The position numbers and the translations under genes were made by a program. The notes under the pieces were generated by a model. That model was not told where the DNA came from and did no database searches. It saw nothing but the letters and a program-made list of their open reading frames with translations. Shown here piece after piece: positions 1 to 6,944 of a DNA stretch of 35,034 bases. The DNA comes from an uncultured Prevotellaceae bacterium. GTDB taxonomy: Bacteria > Bacteroidota > Bacteroidia > Bacteroidales > Bacteroidaceae. How positions within the stretch are numbered: position 1 is the first letter of the stretch; each line of letters begins with the position of its first letter. The DNA is taken from NCBI GenBank assembly GCA_902761905.1, contig CACWMK010000057.1, positions 1-35,034 of the forward strand, given 5' to 3'.

Positions 1-1
1 G

Positions 2-511
2 GCACAGGAAAAGCTGCAGAAGATCGGCAAGTATGAGGGCACTTATCGCTACATCATGATGCCCGAGTTGTACACATCACTCTCGCAGGACAAGGTGATC
101 CGCGAGGCTGCTCTGCGCAGCGGAGTAAGTAAGGGCATCATGCAGGCATGTTGGGATGCTGCCGGCGAGGTGATCAAGGCGTGGGCCACTGAGGGTCACT
201 CGGTAGCGCTGCCCGGTCTGGGCACCATGCGATTCGGCATCCGCGCCAAGAGTGTGGCCAAGGTCGACGAGGTTAAGGCCGGACTGGTAACAAGTCGTCG
301 CATCATCTTCACCCCAGCGGTAGATCTGAAGGACGAGCTGGCCAGCACCGCCATCCAGATTACCTGCTACGACCGCAACGGTCAGGAGGTGAAGAGTCAG
401 AATCAGGGAGGTGGCAGTCAGGATCAGGGAGGCAACCAAGGTGGCAACACCAGCGGAGGCGGTAACACCGGCGGCGGTGGCGGCGATGATGACGACGTAA
501 CCTACGATTAA
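2..511 (+). CDS. HU-like DNA-binding protein with acidic Gly-rich tail (5' partial)
   Basis: The reading frame is open from the window edge (AQEKLQKIGKYEG...), so the true start lies just outside, and the first Met in the window (position 56) is internal. The body of about 125 residues has the HU/IHF-like pattern seen in Bacteroidetes: helices containing VIREAALRSGVSKG, then a strand region with VALPGLGTMRFGIRA and a stretch ending in RRIIFTPAVDLK. The last ~40 residues are a low-complexity Gly/Asn/Gln tail closing in a short acidic motif, DDDDVTYD. By family this should be a nucleoid-associated DNA-binding protein; the role of the tail is unknown. It precedes a smalltalk small-protein gene, a pairing known in Bacteroidetes. 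A related tail (DDDGVTYD) ends the gene at the opposite window edge. Confidence 0.8.
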   Translation, partial: AQEKLQKIGKYEGTYRYIMMPELYTSLSQDKVIREAALRSGVSKGIMQACWDAAGEVIKAWATEGHSVALPGLGTMRFGIRAKSVAKVDEVKAGLVTSRRIIFTPAVDLKDELASTAIQITCYDRNGQEVKSQNQGGGSQDQGGNQGGNTSGGGNTGGGGGDDDDVTYD

Positions 512-522
512 ACCACAGGGTC

Positions 523-538
523 TGGGGCGCAAGCCCCA
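523..538. other. GCAA-tetraloop GC hairpin
   Basis: The sequence tggggc-gcaa-gcccca forms a compact stem closed by a GNRA-type tetraloop, 12 bases after the HU-like stop codon. It has no U-tract, so it is a weak terminator candidate. A nearly identical hairpin lies inside dnaX at 16433-16448. Confidence 0.5.
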
Positions 539-557
539 CCCCTCTCCTAACGCCCCA

Positions 558-695
558 CTGTCATCTCGACTAAGCGTAGCATCCCCCTCTGTCATCTCGA
601 CTAAGCGTAGCGCATGGAGAGATCTCATGATCTCATGTAGGAGATCTCTCGACTACGCTCGAGATGACAAGGAGGGGGGGCTCGAGATGACAAAG
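558..695. repeat. Direct and inverted copies of a TCATCTCGACTAAGCGTAGC repeat
   Basis: Two direct copies of a ~23-base unit (ctgtcatctcgactaagcg and following bases) start at 558 and 589. An inverted copy (ctcgactacgctcgagatga) lies near 647-668, and a partial copy (ctcgagatgac) near 681. The core 618-649 also contains paired gagatctc arms. The field has no open frame of its own and fills the gap between the HU-like gene and the smalltalk gene. Repeats of this type are common between genes in Bacteroidales; their function is unknown. Confidence 0.75.
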
Positions 696-710
696 GAGGA
701 AAAGAAAATC

Positions 711-732
711 AGTAAAATCCGTATAATCCGTA
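711..732. repeat. Single copy of the ATCCGTATAATCCGTAG intergenic repeat
   Basis: The block gtaaaatccgtataatccg plus tag is one arm of a repeat that occurs as paired arms at 11431-11501 and 34264-34354. Here it lies between a Shine-Dalgarno-like aaaggagg (692-699) and the smalltalk ATG at 751, moving the two about 50 bases apart. Confidence 0.7.
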
Positions 733-750
733 GAAAAAACAAAAAAGACC

Positions 751-852
751 ATGACTAAGAAAGAGACCATTAAATTCATCGTTCAGCTCATCGCATCGAT
801 TGCATCGGCGATACTGACGGCACTGGGCGCCACATCGTGCGTTGGCGCGTAA
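751..852 (+). CDS. Smalltalk-type small protein
   Basis: This 33-residue frame begins MTKKETIKFIVQL, has one hydrophobic helix (IASIASAILTALGA) and ends TSCVGA. Length, hydrophobic pattern, C-terminal TSC-like ending and position right after an HU-like gene match the Bacteroidetes 'smalltalk protein' family, whose biochemical function is not known. A strong stem-loop follows 9 bases after the stop. The start at 751 is the only sensible ATG. The purine-rich aaaggagg at 692-699 is too far away to serve it, because a repeat arm separates them. A divergent, longer relative is at 34671-34868. Confidence 0.75.
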   Translation: MTKKETIKFIVQLIASIASAILTALGATSCVGA

Positions 853-860
853 AACAGAAA

Positions 861-890
861 CAGAGGCTTGCAAGTTACTGCAAGCCTCTG
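861..890. terminator. Stem-loop between convergent genes
   Basis: A perfect 12-bp stem (cagaggcttgca / tgcaagcctctg) with a 6-base loop sits between the smalltalk stop (852) and the converging beta-barrel stop (916). The U-tract is poor on both sides, so it is best read as a bidirectional 3'-end structure. Confidence 0.65.
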
Positions 891-915
891 ATGGTATTAA
901 GATCGTGCCGAGGGT

Positions 916-1473
916 TTAGAATGGAATCTTGTAACCCAGTGTCAGCATGATTACGCTGTTCTTGTTGCTCGTGTCGGTGTACTCCTTCTTGCCAATCTTA
1001 GAAAGACCGAAGTTGTAGCGAGCATCAATCACAAAATCGCTGAACTCGTAAGAGATGCCTACAGGAATAGAGAAATCTACCTTGTTGTATAATTCCTTCA
1101 AATCAGCACCGTCTGATTTAGCCTTGGTCATGAATCCTGCCTGCACACCTGCCTTGATAGCAAAGCCGGGAGCTACATAATAGTTGGCCAGTACTGGTAC
1201 ATTGATATACTCTAACTTAAGGTCAGGCATACCGTTCTTACCCTTGGCCCCCTGCATGGTGTAGAGAGCACCTGCTGTAATACCGAACTTCTCTGAACAC
1301 ATATAGCCAAACTCAGCACCTGCCACGAGGCCGAACTTCATCTTACCGTCTGCCTTAGTTACATTAGTCAGAGTTCCACCGACCATTGGCTTCAAGAATG
1401 CCTGACCTGCCTCCTGGGCGCTAACTGTTACTGCTGCAAGCATCATGGCTGCAATCATCATTAGTTTTTTCAT
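916..1473 (-). CDS. Outer-membrane beta-barrel protein (PorT/OMP_b-brl type)
   Basis: A 185-residue protein with a clear signal peptide (MKKLMMIAAMMLAAVTVSAQ, cleavage expected near residue 19-20) followed by alternating hydrophobic and aromatic strands typical of small eight-stranded barrels, such as GMMCSEKFGITAG-like and YNFGLSKIG segments. It ends in the hydrophobic strand SVIMLTLGYKIPF with a terminal Phe, the usual outer-membrane insertion signal. It should sit in the outer membrane; ligand and role cannot be read from sequence. It is monocistronic, with its own -7 box at 1536-1543 and a 5' leader of roughly 55 bases. Confidence 0.85.
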   Translation of the reverse strand: MKKLMMIAAMMLAAVTVSAQEAGQAFLKPMVGGTLTNVTKADGKMKFGLVAGAEFGYMCSEKFGITAGALYTMQGAKGKNGMPDLKLEYINVPVLANYYVAPGFAIKAGVQAGFMTKAKSDGADLKELYNKVDFSIPVGISYEFSDFVIDARYNFGLSKIGKKEYTDTSNKNSVIMLTLGYKIPF

Positions 1474-1535
1474 AATCGTAATGTTTTAAATTAATAATGT
1501 TGTTAATAGAATTGTTTTAAATTAGCATTCCCCGG

Positions 1536-1543
1536 CAAATTTA
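1536..1543 (-). promoter_or_regulatory. -7 box TAAATTTG for the beta-barrel gene
   Basis: Read on the minus strand this is TAAATTTG, matching the Bacteroidetes TAnnTTTG -7 consensus, 62 bases upstream of the ATG. No clean TTTG -33 element is seen. Confidence 0.5.
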
Positions 1544-1590
1544 AGATTTATTTTGATACGATAAAACTTTTTTGTAGTTAAATAAGGTTA

Positions 1591-1630
1591 ATCACGAAAA
1601 AATAATAAGATTTGTATACAATTTCGTGAT
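1591..1630. repeat. Spaced inverted repeat ATCACGAAA...TTTCGTGAT
   Basis: Perfect 9-base arms (1591-1599 and 1622-1630) are separated by 22 bases in an AT-rich stretch upstream of the beta-barrel promoter. It could be an operator or an extruding hairpin; there is no direct evidence. The 356-base gap 1474-1829 holds this, the barrel promoter and the structures at 1701-1848, and no convincing gene. Confidence 0.35.
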
Positions 1631-1700
1631 TTGAATCAACAATATCGATGTTTTTCGATATTTTTTACGAAAACTAAGATGGCAATTTGAGTTTTTGTCG

Positions 1701-1812
1701 TATCTTTGCAGTGTTGTTCAAAGTAACTAGGAAATATAACATCGTTATTAATATAGCCTTTTGAAATTGCAGTGGCTGCGTCTGTGAAGATGCGGCCACT
1801 GCTGATTTTATG
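1701..1812 (+). ncRNA. Possible short transcript: -7 box followed by a hairpin
   Basis: TATCTTTG at 1701-1708 matches the -7 consensus, but no TTTG lies at the -33 position. About 60 bases downstream, 1769-1802 folds into a long stem (gcagtggctgcgtc pairing with gatgcggccactgc, one or two wobbles) with loop tgtgaa, then a weak T-rich tail. The unit would give a ~100-base RNA running toward, and ending against, the kinase gene on the other strand. Equally, the hairpin may simply be the 3' end of that kinase mRNA. Confidence 0.2.
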
Positions 1813-1820
1813 CGGATGGA

Positions 1821-1848
1821 CAAGAACAATCAAGGAAGCTTGTTCTTG
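1821..1848 (-). terminator. Hairpin overlapping the kinase stop codon
   Basis: Arms caagaacaa (1821-1829) and ttgttcttg (1840-1848) are perfectly complementary and flank the minus-strand stop at 1830-1832. There is no long U-run, so termination strength is uncertain. Confidence 0.4.
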
Positions 1849-2663
1849 TCGCGCAGCTTACATGGGAAGTATATCGTCACGGTGGTACCCTTGCCTGGAG
1901 TGGAGTCGAGCGACATCTCGCCACTCATACCATCGACAATGGCCTTGCAGATACTGAGGCCCAGACCTGAGCTCTGGCGGAACAGATTGAGCGACTCGTT
2001 GTCATTGAGCACACTGGCGGCAATGGTCTGGCTCTCGGGCGACAAGCCCGTGCCGGTATCGGTGACGGTGACACGCAGGCCCTGGCGCTCGTGCTCGTAG
2101 TCGATGGTGATGGTGCCCTCGGTGGTGTGGCGCACGGCTCCCTGCAACAGGTGCTTCATGAGCTGATACATCAGGGTGGTATCGAGTGTGCCCTTGCAGT
2201 GGGGCGACAGTCTGCTACGCACTACTACCGACACGCCGTCGGCAGCATCGCGCTGAGCCTCGCGACGGTATGACTGCATGAGCTCGGCCAGATTGACCTC
2301 GATGAGTGTGAAGGTCATCACATTGCTCTCGATATTTGACAACTCGATGAGCTGCGAGATGAAGTACATGAGCTGGTTGCCATCCTTGTTGATCTGAGTG
2401 AAGGCATCGCTAATCTGCCGGGGCTTCATATCCTCGACACCTATGGAGAGCGCCTCGTCGCAGGTGTTGATGATGGAGTGCAGCGGATTGCGCAGTGCAT
2501 GGCTGACGTTGGCCAGAAACACAGTCTTGATGTGCTCTGAACGGCGCGCACGCACCACCTCGTAGCGCAGCAACCTGATGTAATATCTACGCATCAGGAA
2601 GAAACACACGGCCACTACGATAAGAATAAAGGCCAAAATGACCAAGTACCAATAGATTAACAT
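1830..2663 (-). CDS. Membrane histidine kinase with degenerate catalytic boxes
   Basis: A 277-residue protein with one N-terminal membrane helix (about residues 3-24), no extracytoplasmic sensor domain, a HisKA-like segment and a GHKL ATPase domain. The phospho-acceptor His55 is present (SHALRNPL), but the usual acidic residue after it is Ala56. In the N box (HLLQGAVRHT, 170-179) both conserved Asn positions are changed, to His170 and Gly174. The G1 (DTGTGLS, 201-207) and G2 (SSGLGLSI, 230-237) loops look normal. Loss of the magnesium-binding Asn suggests weak or absent kinase activity, which is inference. No response regulator is adjacent, so it is an orphan. A good -7 box lies at 2690-2697. 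Confidence 0.8.
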   Translation of the reverse strand: MLIYWYLVILAFILIVVAVCFFLMRRYYIRLLRYEVVRARRSEHIKTVFLANVSHALRNPLHSIINTCDEALSIGVEDMKPRQISDAFTQINKDGNQLMYFISQLIELSNIESNVMTFTLIEVNLAELMQSYRREAQRDAADGVSVVVRSRLSPHCKGTLDTTLMYQLMKHLLQGAVRHTTEGTITIDYEHERQGLRVTVTDTGTGLSPESQTIAASVLNDNESLNLFRQSSGLGLSICKAIVDGMSGEMSLDSTPGKGTTVTIYFPCKLRDKNKLP

Positions 2664-2689
2664 TGTATTATAATTTTAAGTTCTGAGCG

Positions 2690-2697
2690 CAAAGATA
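2690..2697 (-). promoter_or_regulatory. -7 box TATCTTTG for the orphan kinase
   Basis: Minus-strand TATCTTTG followed by GC, 26 bases upstream of the kinase ATG. It is an exact match to the Bacteroidetes -7 consensus. Confidence 0.6.
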
Positions 2698-2742
2698 GCA
2701 AAAAACTGTGAAACTTGCGGGTATTTAACATACGTTAAGTGC

Positions 2743-5700
2743 CTACAGAGATAATATCTTGCTACACACGGCCAGCGCAGAGGCCACGGTGGGCACATCG
2801 CTGATGACCACTGAATGTTTGCCCTTGCCCTCGCGGAACGTGCACTGGCGGGGATACATCGACACGTACTGCAGTATGCGGCCGAAGGCTTCGCTCTGGA
2901 AGTAAGGGCTGTCATCGCGCGACACAAAGTAGAAGTACATTTTCTGCTGCTTGAGCATAATCTTCTCGATGCCCAGTTGCTTGCCGGCCACGCGCAGGGG
3001 TACTACCAGTATGAGCTCCTCGCTGACGTCGGGGATAGGACCAAAGCGGTCTATCAGGCGATTGCGGTAGGCATCGAGCTGCATCTCGAGTTGGGTGCTG
3101 CCAGCCAGATTGTCGAGCTCGCGATAGAGCAGCATGCGCTCTGAGTCGCTGGGCACGTACTGATCGGGGAAGTACATCTCGATATCGCTGTCGAGTGCGC
3201 AATCGTCGACCCAAGAAAGTTGAGAGTTGACAGTTGAAAGTTGAGAGTTTTTAGCATCGGCCTTTTCGACAGCAGCAAACTCAGGATCTTCATTCTTAAG
3301 TTCCGACATGGCCTGATTAAGAATCTTCTGATATGTCTCGTATCCCAGGTCGGCGATGAAACCGCTCTGTTCGGAGCCAAGCAGATTGCCGGCGCCACGG
3401 ATATCGAGGTCCTGCATGGCGATGTTGATGCCGGAGCCCAGGTCGGAGAAGTTCTCGAGAGCCTCAAGTCGGCGGCGACTCTCGGGATTGAGTGCCGAGA
3501 GTGGCGGTGCCAACAGGTAGCAGAACGCCTTGCGATTGCCACGGCCCACGCGACCACGCATCTGGTGCAGGTCGCTCAGTCCGAAGTTGTGGGCGCCATT
3601 GATGATGATGGTGTTGGCATTGGGTATGTCGATACCATTCTCAACGATGGTGGTGGATAGCAGCACGTCGTAGTCGTAATTAGAAAAATCGAGGATGATT
3701 TTTTCCAGTTGTTCGGGTTTCATCTGTCCGTGACCGATAGCGATACGGGCATCGGGCACGTACTTCTGTATGATCTCAGCGATATGAGGCAGGTCGGAAA
3801 TACGATTGTTGACAAAGTACACCTGACCGTTGCGGCTCATCTCGAAGTTTACTGCCTCGGAAATAATCTCGGGCGAGAAAGTGTGCACCTCAGTCTGTAT
3901 GGGATAGCGGTTGGGCGGCGGCGTCTGGATTACGCTCAGGTCGCGCGCACCCACCAGCGAGAACTGCAGTGTGCGGGGGATAGGCGTGGCACTCATGGTG
4001 AGAGTGTCGACCGAGGTCTTCATCTGGCGCAGTTTCTCTTTGGTCGACACGCCGAACTTCTGCTCCTCGTCGATGATGAGCAGGCCCAGGTCCTTGAACT
4101 TGACCGACTTGCTGATCAATCGGTGGGTGCCGATGATGATATCTATCTTGCCCTCGGCCAGATCCTTTAGCATGGCGGTGGTATCCTTTGTAGAGCGTGC
4201 ACGTGTGAGATAGTCGACACGCATGGGCATATCCTTCATACGATTGCTGAACGTGCGGAAGTGCTGATAGGCCAGCACAGTGGTGGGCACAAGCACTGCC
4301 ACCTGTTTGCCATCTACAGCGGCCTTGAAAGCGGCACGCACGGCCACCTCGGTCTTACCGAATCCCACATCGCCACACACCAGTCGGTCCATGGGGCGCG
4401 CACGCTCCATATCGGCCTTGACATCCTGCGTGGCCTTAAGCTGGTCGGGGGTGTCCTCGTAGAGGAACGATGCTTCGAGCTCGTGCTGCAGATATGAGTC
4501 GTGACTGAAGGCAAAGCCCTTCTCCTTGCGACGCTTGGCGTAGAGTTTTATCAGGTCGCGGGCTATCTCCTTGATGTGTGCCTTGGTGCGCTCCTTGAGC
4601 TTCTCCCACTGGCCTGTGCCCAGAGTTGACAGGCGCGGGCCCTCGCTACCATCCTGCGACTTGTACTTAGACACCTTGTAGAGCGAGTGGATGCTCACGT
4701 AGATGGCATCGCCGTGCTGATAAGTAATCTTTATCATCTCCTGATAGCCATCGCCCTGCGGCATGCGTACCAGTCCGCCAAACTTACCTACACCGTGGTC
4801 GACGTGCACCACAAAGTCGCCTATTTCAAACTGCTGTATCTCCTTGAGTGTCAGAGCCATTTTGCCACTGCGGGCCTTGTCGCTCTTAAGATTGTACTTG
4901 TGGAATCGGTCGAATATCTGGTGGTCGGTAAAGAAGCAGGCCTTAAGGTCGTCGTCGATAAATCCCTCGTGCAGGGTCTTGTCGACTGGGGTGAAGCGTA
5001 TGGCCGCATGTTCGCCCTCGCTCTCGGCTCGCTGGGCAAAGATGTCCTTGAGTCGCTCGTTCTGCTTGGGGCTGTCGGCCAGAATATACAGCTGATAGCC
5101 ACGCTGCAGATAACCATCAAACGCTTGGAACAACATATCGAAGTTCTTGTGGAACAGGGGTTGGATGGTGACGTGGAAATTGATAATTGATAATTGACAA
5201 TTGATAGTTGAGGGGCGATGGCCGAACTCTATGCGGCGGAAGTCCTCGGCCTGATGCATGAACTGCGGTCCGGTGACAAGCGGCATACCCTCTTGGAATG
5301 CGGCATCGATGGCATCGCGCACAAAGAGATAATCCTTGGTAGCGATGATGGTATCGGGGGGCAGCAACGACAGGAACGGCTCCTGAGCAGCATCGCTGGC
5401 CTCGAGTTCGGGCACTATCTCTACCCTATCGCGGGCATCGAGCGAGAGCTGATCCTCGACCTGGAAGGTGCGTACAGAATCGACCTCGTCGCCAAAGAAA
5501 TCGACACGATATGGATATTCGCAACTGTAAGAATAGACATCGAGAATGGAGCCGCGCAGAGCAAACTGACCGGGCTCGTAGACGTAGTCGACCTCGTGGA
5601 ATCCCAAATCGCGCAACTGGTGCACGATGTCGGCCACAGCCACCTCCTGCCCGCGCTCTATTAATAATGTACGCGCGGAGAGTGTCTGCTTGGGCACAAC

Positions 5701-6105
5701 CATCTCGGCCAGTGCCTCGGGATAGGTCACGATGTATAATTGAGAATTGACAATTGAGAATTGAGAGAGTTGAGTCATCACCTCGGTGCGGAGTATCTGC
5801 GAGGCGGGATCGAGCTGGCCGTACTTGATGGCACGGCGATAGCTGCTGGGGAAGAACAGCACACGGCGCTGACCCAACAACTGGGTAAGGTCGTGATAGA
5901 AATAGCCTGCCTCCTCGGCATCCTGCAGAATAAAAAGCAACGGTGATGAACACTTGGCAGCCACACTGCCGAACAGCATTGGGGCGCTGGAACCCAACAA
6001 ACCATCAAGGAAAATCCTGCGAACCTGGGAATTTCCTATCTCGTGAGCCAAAGCCGACACCTGCGGCAACTTGGCGTAGACCTTCTCTAATTCTTCTATC
6101 TTCAT
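2743..6105 (-). CDS. mfd: Transcription-repair coupling factor
   Basis: An 1120-residue protein that clears RNA polymerase stalled at DNA lesions and recruits UvrA. Order: UvrB-like N-terminal region, RNA-polymerase-interacting segment near 430-445 (GDFVVHVDHGVGKFGGL), SF2 translocase with Walker A CGDVGFGKTEVA (about 576-587), DEEQ box IIDEEQKFG (about 675), motif SATPIPRTL and motif VI QMRGRVGRGNRKAF, then the C-terminal TRCF domain. Length is normal for the family. Three short segments, near residues 111-126, 298-311 and 952-965, are translations of a TCAATT-type intergenic repeat (for example NSQLSTVNSQLS) and look like in-frame insertions in loops. The start at 6105 lies only 14 bases from a -7 box, so the leader is very short. 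Confidence 0.97.
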   Translation of the reverse strand: MKIEELEKVYAKLPQVSALAHEIGNSQVRRIFLDGLLGSSAPMLFGSVAAKCSSPLLFILQDAEEAGYFYHDLTQLLGQRRVLFFPSSYRRAIKYGQLDPASQILRTEVMTQLSQFSIVNSQLYIVTYPEALAEMVVPKQTLSARTLLIERGQEVAVADIVHQLRDLGFHEVDYVYEPGQFALRGSILDVYSYSCEYPYRVDFFGDEVDSVRTFQVEDQLSLDARDRVEIVPELEASDAAQEPFLSLLPPDTIIATKDYLFVRDAIDAAFQEGMPLVTGPQFMHQAEDFRRIEFGHRPSTINCQLSIINFHVTIQPLFHKNFDMLFQAFDGYLQRGYQLYILADSPKQNERLKDIFAQRAESEGEHAAIRFTPVDKTLHEGFIDDDLKACFFTDHQIFDRFHKYNLKSDKARSGKMALTLKEIQQFEIGDFVVHVDHGVGKFGGLVRMPQGDGYQEMIKITYQHGDAIYVSIHSLYKVSKYKSQDGSEGPRLSTLGTGQWEKLKERTKAHIKEIARDLIKLYAKRRKEKGFAFSHDSYLQHELEASFLYEDTPDQLKATQDVKADMERARPMDRLVCGDVGFGKTEVAVRAAFKAAVDGKQVAVLVPTTVLAYQHFRTFSNRMKDMPMRVDYLTRARSTKDTTAMLKDLAEGKIDIIIGTHRLISKSVKFKDLGLLIIDEEQKFGVSTKEKLRQMKTSVDTLTMSATPIPRTLQFSLVGARDLSVIQTPPPNRYPIQTEVHTFSPEIISEAVNFEMSRNGQVYFVNNRISDLPHIAEIIQKYVPDARIAIGHGQMKPEQLEKIILDFSNYDYDVLLSTTIVENGIDIPNANTIIINGAHNFGLSDLHQMRGRVGRGNRKAFCYLLAPPLSALNPESRRRLEALENFSDLGSGINIAMQDLDIRGAGNLLGSEQSGFIADLGYETYQKILNQAMSELKNEDPEFAAVEKADAKNSQLSTVNSQLSWVDDCALDSDIEMYFPDQYVPSDSERMLLYRELDNLAGSTQLEMQLDAYRNRLIDRFGPIPDVSEELILVVPLRVAGKQLGIEKIMLKQQKMYFYFVSRDDSPYFQSEAFGRILQYVSMYPRQCTFREGKGKHSVVISDVPTVASALAVCSKILSL
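3217..3251 (-). repeat. In-frame TCAACT-type repeat inside mfd (site C)
   Basis: On the coding strand the block is a run of TCAACTnTCAACT-like units encoding NSQLSTVNSQLS, near residues 952-963 in the linker before the C-terminal domain. The same repeat family occurs at 5178-5212, 5735-5775 and 27915-27945. Confidence 0.75.
5178..5212 (-). repeat. In-frame TCAATT-type repeat inside mfd (site B)
   Basis: The coding strand reads as TCAACTATCAATTGTCAATT and similar units, giving STINCQLSIINF near residues 299-310, between a conserved RxEFGxRP-like segment and the strand HVTIQPLF. Confidence 0.75.
5735..5775 (-). repeat. In-frame TCAATT-type repeat inside mfd (site A)
   Basis: The coding strand carries CTCTCAATTCTCAATTGTCA-type units encoding TQLSQFSIVNSQLY near residues 111-124, just before the conserved VTYPEAL segment of the N-terminal UvrB-like domain. 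Confidence 0.75.
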
Positions 6106-6118
6106 CGTGTTTCGACCG

Positions 6119-6219
6119 CAAAATTACGAAGATTTTGCCACGAATTGCACGAATTAAAGCGAAATAATAAAAAAAATAGTGAAATTCGCGTAATTCGTGC
6201 CTAAAAAGATGTAATTTTG
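6119..6219. promoter_or_regulatory. 101-bp bidirectional promoter module, copy 1 (mfd / PAP2)
   Basis: The ends are two divergent -7 boxes: TAATTTTG on the minus strand (6119-6126, for mfd) and TAATTTTG on the plus strand (6212-6219, for PAP2). Exactly 10 bp upstream of each lies AATTCGTGGC (mfd side) or AATTCGTGCC (PAP2 side). The centre is an A-run. Copy 2 at 15197-15297 is the same length, inverted, and by hand count identical at 81 of 101 positions. Neither promoter has a standard TTTG at -33; the AATTCGTGCC element fills the start of the spacer instead. Confidence 0.7.
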
Positions 6220-6272
6220 CACCGTTTTTTACAACATCGATCACAACTTATAATAAAGATTAGCATAGAAAA

Positions 6273-6944
6273 ATGATTAGCAAGCAAGCGCTTATAAAAA
6301 CAGTTTCGCCGTATATCGTAGTATATCTGGTGCTGCTCATGGTGGTGCTCGGACTGCTGTATGAGTATCCGAAGCCTGAGCTGCACATGATGCTGAACAC
6401 TCATCACACCAGCATACAAGACACATTCTTCAGGTACTACACCCAGCTGGCAGAGTGGCCACTGTATGTGCTGGCGCTGATACCACTGCTGTACAAGAAG
6501 AAGATGATGACCTTATACTACGCCTTGAGCGAGGGCACAGCTGCTATCGTGATAACGATACTTAAGCACTTGTTTCATGCCGACCGCCCTATCGTGGTGT
6601 TCGAGAATTATCCCGATATCGCTCTGCCACTGGTAGAGGGTGTGAGGATGCATCATAGCAACTCGTTCCCATCGGGGCACACATCTACGTTCTTCGTGTT
6701 TGCCACATGCTGCGTGATAATACTGGCATATAGATATCTCCGTGAAGCCAAACAACATGAGCCGAAATCCAGGCTGATGTTCTACACATCGATACTGGCA
6801 CTGCTGGCGCTGGCTGCTCTGGGCGGTTACTCGCGCATATATCTGTCGCAGCACTTCCTGTCGGACGTATGTGTGGGCAGCATCATCGGAATTATCGCAC
6901 CATTCGTGGTTTTCTTTCTGTTACAAAACAAACTGGTAAAATGA
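6273..6944 (+). CDS. PAP2-family membrane phosphatase (lipid A / undecaprenyl-PP phosphatase type)
   Basis: A 223-residue multi-pass membrane protein with the three PAP2 signature motifs in order: K-x6-RP (KHLFHADRP, about 96-104), PSGHTS (about 128-133) and SRxYLSQHFLSDV (about 187-199) with the catalytic His. The family removes phosphate from lipid phosphates at the periplasmic face. Its stop overlaps the start of a phosphoethanolamine transferase (ATGA), so the two are translationally coupled. That context favours lipid A 1- or 4'-phosphate as substrate (LpxE/LpxF role), though undecaprenyl-pyrophosphate phosphatase is possible. Transcription should start from the module at 6119-6219. Confidence 0.88.
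   Translation: MISKQALIKTVSPYIVVYLVLLMVVLGLLYEYPKPELHMMLNTHHTSIQDTFFRYYTQLAEWPLYVLALIPLLYKKKMMTLYYALSEGTAAIVITILKHLFHADRPIVVFENYPDIALPLVEGVRMHHSNSFPSGHTSTFFVFATCCVIILAYRYLREAKQHEPKSRLMFYTSILALLALAALGGYSRIYLSQHFLSDVCVGSIIGIIAPFVVFFLLQNKLVK

Noticed and set aside
77-628. Minus-strand open frame opposite the HU-like gene
   Set aside because: Shadow of the HU-like gene and its Gly-rich tail, extending into repeats.
558-695. Possible CRISPR array from the repeated 23-base units
   Set aside because: Only two direct copies with an 8-base gap plus inverted copies; no regular spacers and no cas genes.
1636-1833. 65-codon minus-strand frame beyond the orphan kinase
   Set aside because: Covers hairpins and AT-rich spacer, no domain or ribosome site.
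4687-5190. Plus-strand frames opposite mfd
   Set aside because: Antisense shadows of a highly supported gene.
6005-6244. Small frames across the mfd/PAP2 gap, resembling others across the ftsB/dnaX gap
   Set aside because: Their similarity (RHELRE..., FYYF) comes only from the shared repeat module, not from a protein family.
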